From Kiritimatiellia bacterium (GTDB lineage: Bacteria; Verrucomicrobiota; Kiritimatiellia; SLAD01), in NCBI GenBank assembly GCA_007128275.1, contig SKXR01000049.1, positions 1 through 12,353 on the forward strand: a stretch of DNA of 12,353 bases, in the 5' to 3' direction. Positions 1 through 6,687 of this stretch are shown here, one piece after another (the first letter of the stretch is position 1; each line of letters starts with the position of its first letter). The translations under genes were made by a program, and so were the position numbers. Under the pieces are notes generated by a model. That model was not told where the DNA came from. It did not search any database and worked only from the letters and a program-made list of their open reading frames with translations.

Positions 1-33
1 ATAAATCGACCATCAACTTCATTTCGACATTAT

Positions 34-51
34 TTCTGTGTCCCTTGATTG
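34..51 (+). repeat. 18-bp direct repeat, copy 1
   Basis: The 18-mer TTCTGTGTCCCTTGATTG occurs here and again, identically, at 196-213. This copy runs directly into the GATTGTG array, sharing its last five bases with the first array unit. The start-to-start distance is 162 bp. Confidence 0.8.
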
Positions 52-115
52 TGTTAGATTGTGTTGATTGTGTTAGATTGTGTTGATTGTGATGAGATTG
101 TGATGATTGTGATTA
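47..115. repeat. GATTGTG tandem array
   Basis: Seven copies of GATTGTG start at 47, 57, 66, 76, 85, 96 and 105, with spacing alternating 10, 9, 10, 9, 11 and 9. Two 19-bp units (47-65 and 66-84) are exact copies. A third, slightly diverged unit of about 20 bp (85-104) changes TGTT to TGAT. The near-20-bp higher-order period is close to two helical turns, so each copy would face the same side of the DNA. That could suit protein binding, but slippage-generated low-complexity DNA explains it equally well. Confidence 0.85.
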
Positions 116-169
116 ACTGTCATCTGTTTCCACGATCGTAGATTCTAATGACAGTGAACGAGCAGGAGC

Positions 170-199
170 GCGCGGATTATTTCTGCGCGGATTAATTCT
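170..199 (+). repeat. 15-bp tandem duplication
   Basis: Two adjacent 15-bp units, GCGCGGATTATTTCT (170-184) and GCGCGGATTAATTCT (185-199), differ at one position. The second runs into the 18-bp direct repeat. This looks like a recent local duplication in non-coding DNA. Confidence 0.8.
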
Positions 200-213
200 G
201 TGTCCCTTGATTG
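196..213 (+). repeat. 18-bp direct repeat, copy 2
   Basis: Identical to the 18-mer at 34-51. It lies immediately downstream of the 15-bp tandem duplication and just before the first codons of the truncated frame at 227. The two copies bracket the array, which could reflect a duplication or a repeat-mediated rearrangement. Confidence 0.8.
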
Positions 214-226
214 AAAGCTTGAGTGA

Positions 227-427
227 GTGGAATTGGTCACCCGGGAGGAATCGGACCAGGAACTCCCGCACCGTATCACGGCATGCTTTAGAAAAATGTT
301 CAACGCGACTCGCGTGGACGTGGATGTGAAGGAACGGATCGAACCGGATGCCAACGGGAAACTGCGACGCGTCGTATCGCACGTCTCCCAGAAGCAAGGA
401 CCCGAGCAGGTCCTGTACGAGCAATGA
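227..427 (+). pseudogene. C-terminal remnant, possible CapK/PaaK-type adenylate-forming enzyme
   Basis: A 66-codon frame begins with GTG directly after an in-frame TGA (224-226) and has no recognisable ribosome binding site. Its codon use (many G/C third positions) matches the real genes nearby, so it looks like once-coding sequence. The segment around residues 28-52, with VDVDVKERI followed by ANGKLRRVVSHV, resembles the extreme C-terminus of CapK/phenylacetate-CoA-ligase-like enzymes. There, a strand pair is followed by a proline/serine-GK-(F/L)-R-x-V-(I/V)-S end. Those proteins are usually 400 residues or more, and the missing upstream part is replaced by repeat-rich DNA. I therefore read it as a 3' gene remnant. 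The family assignment is recalled by pattern only; it could instead be a small unrelated protein. It converges on the minus-strand gene ending at 440. Confidence 0.4.
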
Positions 428-439
428 GCGATCGTTGTG

Positions 440-1270
440 TTATTCGAGCAACGTTTCGATAAACGTTTGCTGCCGAGGCAGGCCCGCGTGTGCATAAGCC
501 CGTACCAGATTTCTCAGCGCGCGTGTCATGATGTGCTCGGCGGTTGGCGCTTCGTGAATCATACGGCGAATAGACGGGGATATCTCCGGCGTAATGCCGG
601 GCGCGTGATCAACATCAAGGATGCGTCCTCCGTTGTAGCAATCGACCACGTACACGGCTTTTCGGATGGCGATGCGGCAAAGAAAATGGCCCGGATAATT
701 GCAACCCCGGATGTCGAGCCCGCAACGCGCGCCTACGAGCATATAGACGGAGCACAGGCTGATCGGGATCCCGCGCCGGTTTTCAATGACCCAGGCGAGA
801 TTGCTGTTGTGCGGCGCATCGTAGTCTCGTCGCGCCCCGCGGAACCCCTCGCGCCGAAAGAGAAATTCAGCGAGGGTGGACTCGGAGGGGCTGGAATCGA
901 AGGCGCGATAGGCGTCCGCCAACGCGGCCAAGAGAGCGGAAACACGGTCTATCGTACCTGGGCCGTCCATGTATGCGCTGAGCAGAGACCAGCCCCGTTC
1001 CAGCTTGTGATTCGATTCCGGTTGCTGTTGCCAGTCGGCCCATTCGGTTTTCAACCAAACCTCATTCCGTTCGCCGAGTATCTCGTCCAGAACGGATTGT
1101 TGATCGTCGGAGAGTGTGATCTGTTGCCTGCGGAGTTCCTGTTCCAAGTCGGCGTCCAGCGCAAGCAGTGCCGTGGTGACGGATTCGCGCACCAACGGAG
1201 TGTCATCGTCGAGCAGACGGATCAGATGGGGCAATTGCTCCGCCCGGACTATAGTCCCCTTATTCTTCAC
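440..1270 (-). CDS. SirB1-family transglutaminase-like protein
   Basis: A 276-residue protein of the SirB1/transglutaminase-like family. The core at about residues 95-215 has the family signatures: FLFRREGFRG, then RRGIPISL (165-172), then NYPGHFLCR (191-199), then VVDCYNGGRIL (208-218). His195 and Asp210 sit where the His and Asp of a transglutaminase-type triad would be. The usual Cys position lies in the GIPISL segment, and Cys173 is immediately next to it. Residues 12-46 look like a HEAT-type helical repeat (LPHLIRLLDDDTPLVRESV), and the C-terminal helix (EHIMTRALRNLVRAYAHAG) is typical of the family. SirB1 proteins have no firmly established reaction. The start is GTG at 1270, seven bases after the upstream rhodanese stop codon and without a clear Shine-Dalgarno sequence, which suggests translational coupling. 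Confidence 0.85.
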   Translation of the reverse strand: MKNKGTIVRAEQLPHLIRLLDDDTPLVRESVTTALLALDADLEQELRRQQITLSDDQQSVLDEILGERNEVWLKTEWADWQQQPESNHKLERGWSLLSAYMDGPGTIDRVSALLAALADAYRAFDSSPSESTLAEFLFRREGFRGARRDYDAPHNSNLAWVIENRRGIPISLCSVYMLVGARCGLDIRGCNYPGHFLCRIAIRKAVYVVDCYNGGRILDVDHAPGITPEISPSIRRMIHEAPTAEHIMTRALRNLVRAYAHAGLPRQQTFIETLLE

Positions 1271-1277
1271 GGGCAGC

Positions 1278-1787
1278 TCAGGAAGCGGTCTGGATCAGCG
1301 CCTCGTAGCCGCCCTTGACGCAGGCCACGCGGGTGAAACCGTAATCCACCATATAGGCCACGGCGTTCAGGCTTCCGGCGCCGTCGCGGCAATACATGAT
1401 GATACGCGAATCTTTCGGCCACGCCATGATCTCCTCGGCGAACTGTTCGCTGATTGGTTCTGCGCCGTCGACATGGTGTGCCTCGTATTCCTGCGGCGAT
1501 CGCAGATCGATCAGGCGTACGTCATCTTGTTGCGCCTCTTGGATCGCTTGTTCCGGTACCACGAGCAGCGCGGCTTCCTGCCGTTTCGCCTCTTCCAGAT
1601 ACGACACCATGGCGTCGACATCCTTTTCATGTTTCCGGGCCACGTCCGCCAGCGCTTCATCCTCCGAAAATCCGCAACTTTGACAGCCGCCCACATGAAA
1701 CCCCTTGAAAAGCGCCCGCCGCGCGCCGGGGAACGAGGCCAGCAGATCGGCCATGCGGATATCCGGGGTAATGCTTTGTTCAGTCAT
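1278..1787 (-). CDS. DUF1858-like CxxC domain fused to rhodanese
   Basis: A two-domain cytosolic protein of 169 residues. Residues 5-65 match the DUF1858 type (ITPDIRMADLLASFPGARRALF, then GGCQSCGF with Cys35 and Cys38, then a helical tail). Residues 75-165 form a rhodanese domain with VRLIDLRSPQEY (90-101), HHVDGAEPI (105-112) and the active-site loop YCRDGAGS, in which Cys133 would carry the persulfide. The ending KGGYEAL is typical of single-domain rhodaneses. The likely role is sulfur relay or persulfide handling, with the CxxC pair as a possible metal site or redox partner. The substrate is unknown. The start is set by ATG at 1785-1787 with a strong AGGAGAG site. The open frame reaches further upstream to 1895, but that part has no domain match. 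It is the first gene of a two-gene minus-strand unit. Confidence 0.88.
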   Translation of the reverse strand: MTEQSITPDIRMADLLASFPGARRALFKGFHVGGCQSCGFSEDEALADVARKHEKDVDAMVSYLEEAKRQEAALLVVPEQAIQEAQQDDVRLIDLRSPQEYEAHHVDGAEPISEQFAEEIMAWPKDSRIIMYCRDGAGSLNAVAYMVDYGFTRVACVKGGYEALIQTAS

Positions 1788-1793
1788 AACCAA

Positions 1794-1800
1794 CTCTCCT
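1794..1800 (-). promoter_or_regulatory. ribosome binding site of the rhodanese gene
   Basis: On the minus strand this reads AGGAGAG, six bases before the ATG at 1787. It is the strongest Shine-Dalgarno sequence in this part of the window and decides the start against the longer upstream frame. Confidence 0.8.
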
Positions 1801-1906
1801 TTATTCCACTGAGACAGCATTCCATACATGCGACCAAAAATCCACCCCGCCCGGCGTTTTTCTGCGTGTGCTTGGCCCCAATGCCCGAGCAGCAAAGCGG
1901 CTGGCC

Positions 1907-1912
1907 TATAAT
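1907..1912 (+). promoter_or_regulatory. possible -10 box of the menaquinone operon
   Basis: A perfect TATAAT lies 47 bases upstream of the menG GTG, inside the 171-bp divergent intergenic region. No good -35 hexamer sits 16-18 bases upstream (the local sequence there is CCCGAG). Either the promoter depends on an activator, another sigma factor is used, or the match is chance. It is the only strong -10-like match on this strand near the operon start. Confidence 0.4.
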
Positions 1913-1958
1913 GGTTTACAGGCGCGGATGTACAGCATAGAGTCCGTGGGATTATACC

Positions 1959-2708
1959 GTGAATAACATCGATAAAAATAGATGCAGTGTTTCGGTCCCA
2001 GAGGGGGAGTCGCCTTCACGCAGGGAAGTATGGAAGATGTTCGATCGCATTGCCCATCGATACGATCTTCTGAACCGGTCGCTTTCTTTCGGACAAGACG
2101 TGGTCTGGCGCAAGCGGATGAAACGCTATCTGCCGGATCGCGAAGGCTTGCGCCTGCTGGACCTGGCCACCGGGACGGCAGATCAGTTGATCTATCTTGC
2201 TTCCGATGAGCGGATTGCGTCCGGTATCGGCATGGATCTGGCGGAAAAGATGCTGGACGTCGGCCGCGAAAAAATCAAACAACGAAACTTGGACGGGAAA
2301 TTGCGCCTTGAAACAGGCGACGCAGTAGCCATCCCGGCGGCCGATGAAAGCGCGGACGTGGCGACGATTTCCTTCGGAATCCGGAATGTGATCGGTGTCA
2401 CGGAAGCGCTTTTGGAGATGAGGCGTGTTCTAAAACCCGGCGGCCGCGCATTGATCCTCGAATTCTCGCTTCCGCGCAATACGTTGATGCGGCGGTTGTA
2501 CCTGTTTTATTTTCGGCATGTCCTTCCGCGTGTCGGGTCCCTGGTATCCGGCGACGCCTATGCCTATCGCTATTTGAATCAGACGGTTGAAACATTCCCG
2601 TACGGGGAGGCGTTCTGTGAATTAATGCGCGCGGCCGGTTTTGAGGCGGTACAGGCGCATCCGCTGACCTTCGGTATCGCCGCGATCTATCAGGGCGACA
2701 AACCATAA
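1959..2708 (+). CDS. menG: demethylmenaquinone methyltransferase MenG/UbiE
   Basis: A 249-residue SAM-dependent C-methyltransferase that catalyses the last step of menaquinone synthesis, methylating demethylmenaquinone. Both UbiE/COQ5 signatures are present: YDLLNRSLSFGQDVVWR (35-51) and RRVLKPGGRALILEFS (155-170). The SAM-binding loop is LLDLATGTAD (66-75), with GMDLAEKML at 91-99. The tail NQTVETFPYGEAF followed by LTFGIAAIY is typical of the family. The start is GTG at 1959 with a weak upstream purine stretch. An internal ATG at residue 27 would remove part of the conserved KMFDRIAHRYD block, so the GTG is preferred. It is the first gene of the operon, 18 bases before menF. The same family also serves ubiquinone synthesis, but its eight men neighbours settle its role here. 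Confidence 0.93.
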   Translation: MNNIDKNRCSVSVPEGESPSRREVWKMFDRIAHRYDLLNRSLSFGQDVVWRKRMKRYLPDREGLRLLDLATGTADQLIYLASDERIASGIGMDLAEKMLDVGREKIKQRNLDGKLRLETGDAVAIPAADESADVATISFGIRNVIGVTEALLEMRRVLKPGGRALILEFSLPRNTLMRRLYLFYFRHVLPRVGSLVSGDAYAYRYLNQTVETFPYGEAFCELMRAAGFEAVQAHPLTFGIAAIYQGDKP

Positions 2709-2726
2709 ACAGGTGCGTACAAGGGT

Positions 2727-4124
2727 ATGAGTCATATCGCTTCCAGTCTTGAAAAATGCCCGTGGCCCATGGTGCCCGCCCGTATGCGCGACGAAGTGGA
2801 ACGGGTCTGGAAAGAGGCGGGTGACGCCATGCCGGCGCGTATCCTCCGCGCTTCGGTCCTGCTGGATAGGGTGCTGCCGCTCGACTGGTTATCGGGTGTG
2901 CCGGGTGCATTGCGCTTCTACGGTTCCACCCGCGACCGCACACAATCGTTGGAGGTCGGCGGGTTGGGTATCGCCGACGAGGCCGTCTGGAATGCGCCCG
3001 TGGCATTCGATGATGTATTGCGTCGGCTTCATGACACCCTCAATGTGTCCTCCAATGGGTTGCGCTATTACGGCGGGTTCCGTTTTGCCGGAGCGGGCGC
3101 GCCGGATTCGGATTGGTCGCTGTTCGGGGTGAGCCGTTTTGTGGTGCCCCGTTTTGAATTGCGCACCGGTCCGGCTGGATCGCAGTTGTCGTTTCATTTC
3201 AAGGCCGCGGAAATGGCGTCGGGCCTTATGGCGGAATGGGTGGAACGGTTGGGGGCAATGACTTTCGATGCGCGGGAGTGGGAGGATATCATTCCGCCGC
3301 CACTCTCGCGGGCGGATGCGCCGGATCGGGCTGGTTGGGAGCGTAACGTATTGACGGCCTTGGACGACTTTGAAACCGGCGCGCTGGAGAAGATCGTCCT
3401 TGCGCGCAAGGCCACCTTCGGATTTGGGGGGCATCTCGATCCCATCACGCTTATGCACCGATTGAAATCCGCCACGCCGGAATGTTTTCACTTCTGTTAC
3501 ATGCCCACATCGGAGTTGGCTTTCGTGGGCGCGTCGCCGGAACGATTGTATCGTCGGGAAGGGCGGCAGGTGGAAACGGAAGCGGTAGCAGGAACGCGCA
3601 TGCGCGCCTCGGAACCGGCGGAAGACGAACGACTGGGCCGGCTACTGTTGCAGAGCGAAAAGGACCAGCGTGAACATGCGTTTGTGCGCGAAGGCATACG
3701 GGAGACGCTCCAGCCGTTGTGCGAAACGTTCGCCATGGATGAGTCGCCTTCACTGCTGAAATTGGCGCGGGGCCAGCACTTGTACACCGCCGTGCAGGGC
3801 CGCTTGCGGGAAGGAGTCGGAGACGCCGACATCCTGGCCGCGCTTCATCCCACGCCCGCCCTCGGGGGCAGTCCCACGGCCAAGGCGCTGGAACGCATCA
3901 CGGCATTGGAACCGTTTGATCGCGGATGGTATGCCGCGCCCGTGGGATGGGTCTCACGCGATGCCGCGGAATTCGCCGTAGCTATCCGGTCGGGCCTCGT
4001 CCAGCCTGAGCGCTTGTCTTTGTTCTCGGGGGCGGGCATCGTCCGGGGATCCACACCGGATAACGAGTGGGAGGAAATCGAGCTGAAAATCAGGGACTTC
4101 ATCAAGGTGCTCACGGGATCATGA
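2727..4124 (+). CDS. menF: isochorismate synthase MenF
   Basis: A 465-residue chorismate-utilising enzyme that isomerises chorismate to isochorismate with Mg2+, the committed step of the pathway. The C-terminal half (about 200-462) is the conserved catalytic domain: EKIVLARK with Lys222 as the expected general base, FVGASPERLYRREG (266-279), ETEAVAGTRM with Glu285 as the expected general acid, SEKDQREH (310-317) supplying a metal ligand, and GGSPTAKAL, GAGIVRGSTPDNEWEEIELK (435-454) with further metal ligands. The N-terminal 200 residues are variable, as is usual. Salicylate or anthranilate synthases share the fold, but the men neighbours favour isochorismate synthase. The start is ATG at 2727, with only modest ribosome binding sequence nearby. 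It overlaps menD by four bases (ATGA). Confidence 0.93.
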   Translation: MSHIASSLEKCPWPMVPARMRDEVERVWKEAGDAMPARILRASVLLDRVLPLDWLSGVPGALRFYGSTRDRTQSLEVGGLGIADEAVWNAPVAFDDVLRRLHDTLNVSSNGLRYYGGFRFAGAGAPDSDWSLFGVSRFVVPRFELRTGPAGSQLSFHFKAAEMASGLMAEWVERLGAMTFDAREWEDIIPPPLSRADAPDRAGWERNVLTALDDFETGALEKIVLARKATFGFGGHLDPITLMHRLKSATPECFHFCYMPTSELAFVGASPERLYRREGRQVETEAVAGTRMRASEPAEDERLGRLLLQSEKDQREHAFVREGIRETLQPLCETFAMDESPSLLKLARGQHLYTAVQGRLREGVGDADILAALHPTPALGGSPTAKALERITALEPFDRGWYAAPVGWVSRDAAEFAVAIRSGLVQPERLSLFSGAGIVRGSTPDNEWEEIELKIRDFIKVLTGS

Positions 4125-5878
4125 TCGCCTCATCCAATATCAACTCGATCTGGGCGGACCTGTTCGTCCATGAATTGGTGCGTCACGGAATCCGCTGCTT
4201 TTGCCTGTCGTCCGGCGCGCGCTGCGGACCGCTCACCGCGGCCGTGGCCCGTCATCCGGACATCGAGCCCGTGATTCATTTTGATGAACGCGCTTCCGCG
4301 TTTTATGCGTTGGGCCATGCGCGCGCCACGGGGAAACCGGCCGTTTGGATCACGACCTCCGGCACTGCCGTGGCCCACGGATATCCCGCGGTGATTGAGG
4401 CGGCACAGGACCATGTGCCGCTGATCCTGATGACGGCGGATCGGCCGCCGGAATTGAGGGATACCGGCGCCAACCAGACCATTGATCAAGTGAAACTGTT
4501 TTCGCCCTACGTGCGATGGCAGGTGGATATGCCTTGTCCGGACACGGCCGTTCCGCCCTCGTACGTTTTGACCACGGTGGATCAGGCCGTCGCTCACGCG
4601 TCCGGTACGCGCTCCGGTCCCGTACATCTCAATGTGATGTTCCGTGAACCGTTGACCCCGGAACCGGACGGACGGGATTACGCCGACTATCTGGAAGGGC
4701 TGGGTTCATGGAGGACCGTTGGGACGCCGTTCACGGAACAGGGCGAGCATCTCCGAACGCCGACTCCGGCAACGATGGATGCGGTGGCGAAGCGGATCGG
4801 CCGCGCGGAAAACGGCTTGTTGGTCATCGGGCGTTTGGACGACGAATCCGATCGTCGCTCAGCGCGCGAACTGGCGCGGATGCTTCCCTGGCCGGCTTTC
4901 GTGGATATCACGTCCGGCTTACGTCTGGGGCCACAGCAGACGGATCACATCATCCGGTTCGCCGACCAAACCTTGTTGGCGTCACAGGCCGATCGAAAAC
5001 CGGACCTCATCCTTCATTTCGGCGGTCCGCTCGTCTCCAAACGGATTCAACAGTTTGTTGCGGACTGTGCCGCAGATTCGGAATACATGCTCATCAAGAC
5101 GCATGTGAACCGACAGGACCCCGCGCATCGTGTCCGCTATGCCTTGGAAGTGCATTTCCCGTCTTTCATGACGGCGTTGCGCGCGCGGAACGCCAAGGCG
5201 CGTCCGGCTCGTTATCTGAAGAGTTGGCAACTGGATTCCGTCGCGGCGCAGGCGGTGTTGGAAGACTTTCTGACCAATGACGGCGCGGTGGATGAAATCT
5301 ATGTGGCTTCGGAGATATCCCGTGCCATGCCCGAAACGCATGGCCTCTTTCTTGGGAGCAGCATGCCGGTTCGTGACATGGACATGTATGCCCATCCGGA
5401 AAGTCCTGCGCTCCCCGTGGCCGCGAACCGCGGCGCGAGTGGCATCGACGGCACCATTGCCAGCGCCTGCGGATGGGCGGAGGGCATGGACCGGCCCGTT
5501 GTGGTGGTGTTGGGTGATCTTGCGTTCCTCCATGATCTGAATGCCCTGCACTACGTACGTCAATCCCGTCGGCCCATTACGGTGGTGGTGATCAATAACA
5601 ACGGGGGAGGCATCTTTTCCTTTCTGCCCATCGCTACTTACAAAGATGTGTTCGAGACGTGTTTCGGGACGCCGCACGGTCTGACGTTTGAGCCTGCGGC
5701 GAAACAGTTTGACGTGGACTATGCGCAACCGGAGAGCCGGAATGCCTTCAAGGAGGCCTTCGCCCAAGCCGTCGGTTCGGGGGGATCGAGCATTCTGGAA
5801 GTGCGGACTGAACGCGAAAGTAACGCCGCCCTGCATCGTGACGTGCAAGCGCGCATTCGAGCGGCACTGGAATCGTGA
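4121..5878 (+). CDS. menD: SEPHCHC synthase MenD
   Basis: A 585-residue thiamine-diphosphate enzyme that joins 2-oxoglutarate (after decarboxylation) to isochorismate, giving 2-succinyl-5-enolpyruvyl-6-hydroxy-3-cyclohexene-1-carboxylate. The PYR domain shows HFDERASAFYALGHA (53-67) with Glu56 as the cofactor-activating glutamate, TTSGTAVA, and TADRPPELRDTGANQ (105-119). The PP domain shows SSMPVRDMD (413-421), NRGASGIDG (436-444), GDLAFLHDLNAL (465-476) and INNNGGGIFSFLP (491-503), the metal/ThDP motif. The loop that normally reads (A/S)PGSR(S/N) is SSGARCG here (30-36). The arginine (34) is kept, but the preceding proline and serine are replaced. The start is the ATG inside the ATGA overlap with menF, preceded by AAGGTG at 4104-4109. 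The frame is open upstream but lies inside menF. Confidence 0.95.
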   Translation: MIASSNINSIWADLFVHELVRHGIRCFCLSSGARCGPLTAAVARHPDIEPVIHFDERASAFYALGHARATGKPAVWITTSGTAVAHGYPAVIEAAQDHVPLILMTADRPPELRDTGANQTIDQVKLFSPYVRWQVDMPCPDTAVPPSYVLTTVDQAVAHASGTRSGPVHLNVMFREPLTPEPDGRDYADYLEGLGSWRTVGTPFTEQGEHLRTPTPATMDAVAKRIGRAENGLLVIGRLDDESDRRSARELARMLPWPAFVDITSGLRLGPQQTDHIIRFADQTLLASQADRKPDLILHFGGPLVSKRIQQFVADCAADSEYMLIKTHVNRQDPAHRVRYALEVHFPSFMTALRARNAKARPARYLKSWQLDSVAAQAVLEDFLTNDGAVDEIYVASEISRAMPETHGLFLGSSMPVRDMDMYAHPESPALPVAANRGASGIDGTIASACGWAEGMDRPVVVVLGDLAFLHDLNALHYVRQSRRPITVVVINNNGGGIFSFLPIATYKDVFETCFGTPHGLTFEPAAKQFDVDYAQPESRNAFKEAFAQAVGSGGSSILEVRTERESNAALHRDVQARIRAALES

Positions 5879-5882
5879 TAGC

Positions 5883-6674
5883 ATGCATCCGCCTCTGTAC
5901 GGTGTAGCAACGGGCCCGGCGGACAAGCCGGCGATTCTCTTTCTGCACGGATTCCTCGGCGCGCATGACGAATGGGCCGGGTTTATCGAGCCGTTGAGCG
6001 CCGAGTATCGCTGCCTCGCCGTCGACCTGCCGGGGCACGGTCAGACGCCGCCCTGCGATGACGTGGGCTTCTATTCCTTCGAGGGCGCCGCACGCGCAAT
6101 CCTGGATTTTCTCCGCAGTCAACGAGTACAAAGAACGCATCTGGTGGGGTACTCGATGGGCGGGCGCTTGGCGCTGTACTTGGCTGTACATCACCCGGAG
6201 GTCTGCGACCGGCTTATCATCGAATCGTCATCGCCGGGCTTGCTGTCCCCCGGTGAAGCCGCCGAGCGACGCGCGCACGATGCGAAGTGGGCCGCACGAT
6301 TCGAGCGGGAACCGTTGGATGCCGTGGTGGATGACTGGTATCTTCAGCCCCTATTCGCCAGCTTGCACGATCATCCTGCGGCATTCGCTCGCCTGCGGGC
6401 ACGCCGCCTGAGGAACCGGCCGAAAGAGGTGGGGTTGTCCATGCGCGGGATGAGCGTTGGCGCACAGGAACCGTTATGGGACCGTTTGGGTGCTTTGGAC
6501 CGGGAAGTGGTTCTTGTGGTCGGGGAAAGGGATCGCAAGTATCGTTTGGTCGCTGACCGGATGTCGGACTTGAGCGCGCGGATACAAACGGTTATGGTAT
6601 CCGGCGCCGGTCACAACGCACATGTAGAGCAACCGGACGAATTCGGTCGCATTCTGCGGGATGCGATCCAGTGA
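5883..6674 (+). CDS. menH: SHCHC synthase MenH
   Basis: A 263-residue alpha/beta hydrolase-fold lyase that eliminates pyruvate from the MenD product to give 2-succinyl-6-hydroxy-2,4-cyclohexadiene-1-carboxylate. LHGFLGAHDEW (21-31) is the oxyanion-hole region and DLPGHGQT (48-55) follows. The nucleophile elbow is GYSMGGR with Ser91. The acid is Asp217 in VGERDRKYR, and the base is His244 in GAGHNAHVEQP. This last motif (GHNAH) is specific for MenH within the large hydrolase family. The ATG at 5883 lies four bases after the menD stop codon and has no good Shine-Dalgarno sequence, so coupled translation is likely. The longer upstream frame lies inside menD and was not used. Confidence 0.93.
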   Translation: MHPPLYGVATGPADKPAILFLHGFLGAHDEWAGFIEPLSAEYRCLAVDLPGHGQTPPCDDVGFYSFEGAARAILDFLRSQRVQRTHLVGYSMGGRLALYLAVHHPEVCDRLIIESSSPGLLSPGEAAERRAHDAKWAARFEREPLDAVVDDWYLQPLFASLHDHPAAFARLRARRLRNRPKEVGLSMRGMSVGAQEPLWDRLGALDREVVLVVGERDRKYRLVADRMSDLSARIQTVMVSGAGHNAHVEQPDEFGRILRDAIQ

Positions 6675-6676
6675 AA

Positions 6677-6683
6677 AGAGGAG
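6677..6683 (+). promoter_or_regulatory. ribosome binding site of menB
   Basis: AGAGGAG lies four bases before the ATG at 6688 and overlaps the menH/menB gap. It is the best Shine-Dalgarno sequence placed before any gene of the operon and decides the start in favour of 6688 over an upstream ATG at 6661. Confidence 0.7.
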
Positions 6684-6687
6684 CACG

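Larger units (their letters stand above)
1..226. other. gene-free repeat-rich left end
   Basis: No convincing coding region is visible here. The first 120 bases are AT-rich and simple in sequence, unlike the GC-rich genes to the right. The stretch holds a GATTGTG array, an 18-bp direct repeat and a 15-bp tandem duplication (listed separately). It also has a perfect 8-bp inverted repeat, ACTGTCAT at 116-123 and ATGACAGT at 148-155, with a 24-nt loop that is too large to call a terminator. A frame stays open on the minus strand through this region, but its product resembles no family I know and it is antisense to the better-supported fragment at 227-427. Confidence 0.6.

Noticed and set aside
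47..115. GATTGTG repeats as a CRISPR array
   Set aside because: The units are only 7-11 bp with no unique spacers, and no cas genes are present.
113..424. A 103-codon minus-strand frame at the left end
   Set aside because: Antisense to the better-supported C-terminal fragment at 227-427, and its C-terminal part reads through simple repeats.
426..460. Inverted repeat CGTTG/CAACG between the convergent genes as a terminator
   Set aside because: The stem is only five base pairs with an 11-base loop, lies partly inside coding sequence, and has no T-tract.
437..1318. A 293-codon plus-strand frame opposite the SirB1-type gene
   Set aside because: The minus strand shows clear SirB1 motifs. The plus-strand product has none.
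1116..1940. A 274-codon plus-strand frame opposite the rhodanese gene
   Set aside because: Antisense to the DUF1858 and rhodanese motifs, and it ends inside the putative promoter region of menG.
4982..5926. A 314-codon minus-strand frame opposite menD
   Set aside because: Antisense to conserved MenD motifs, and its product has no recognisable domain.
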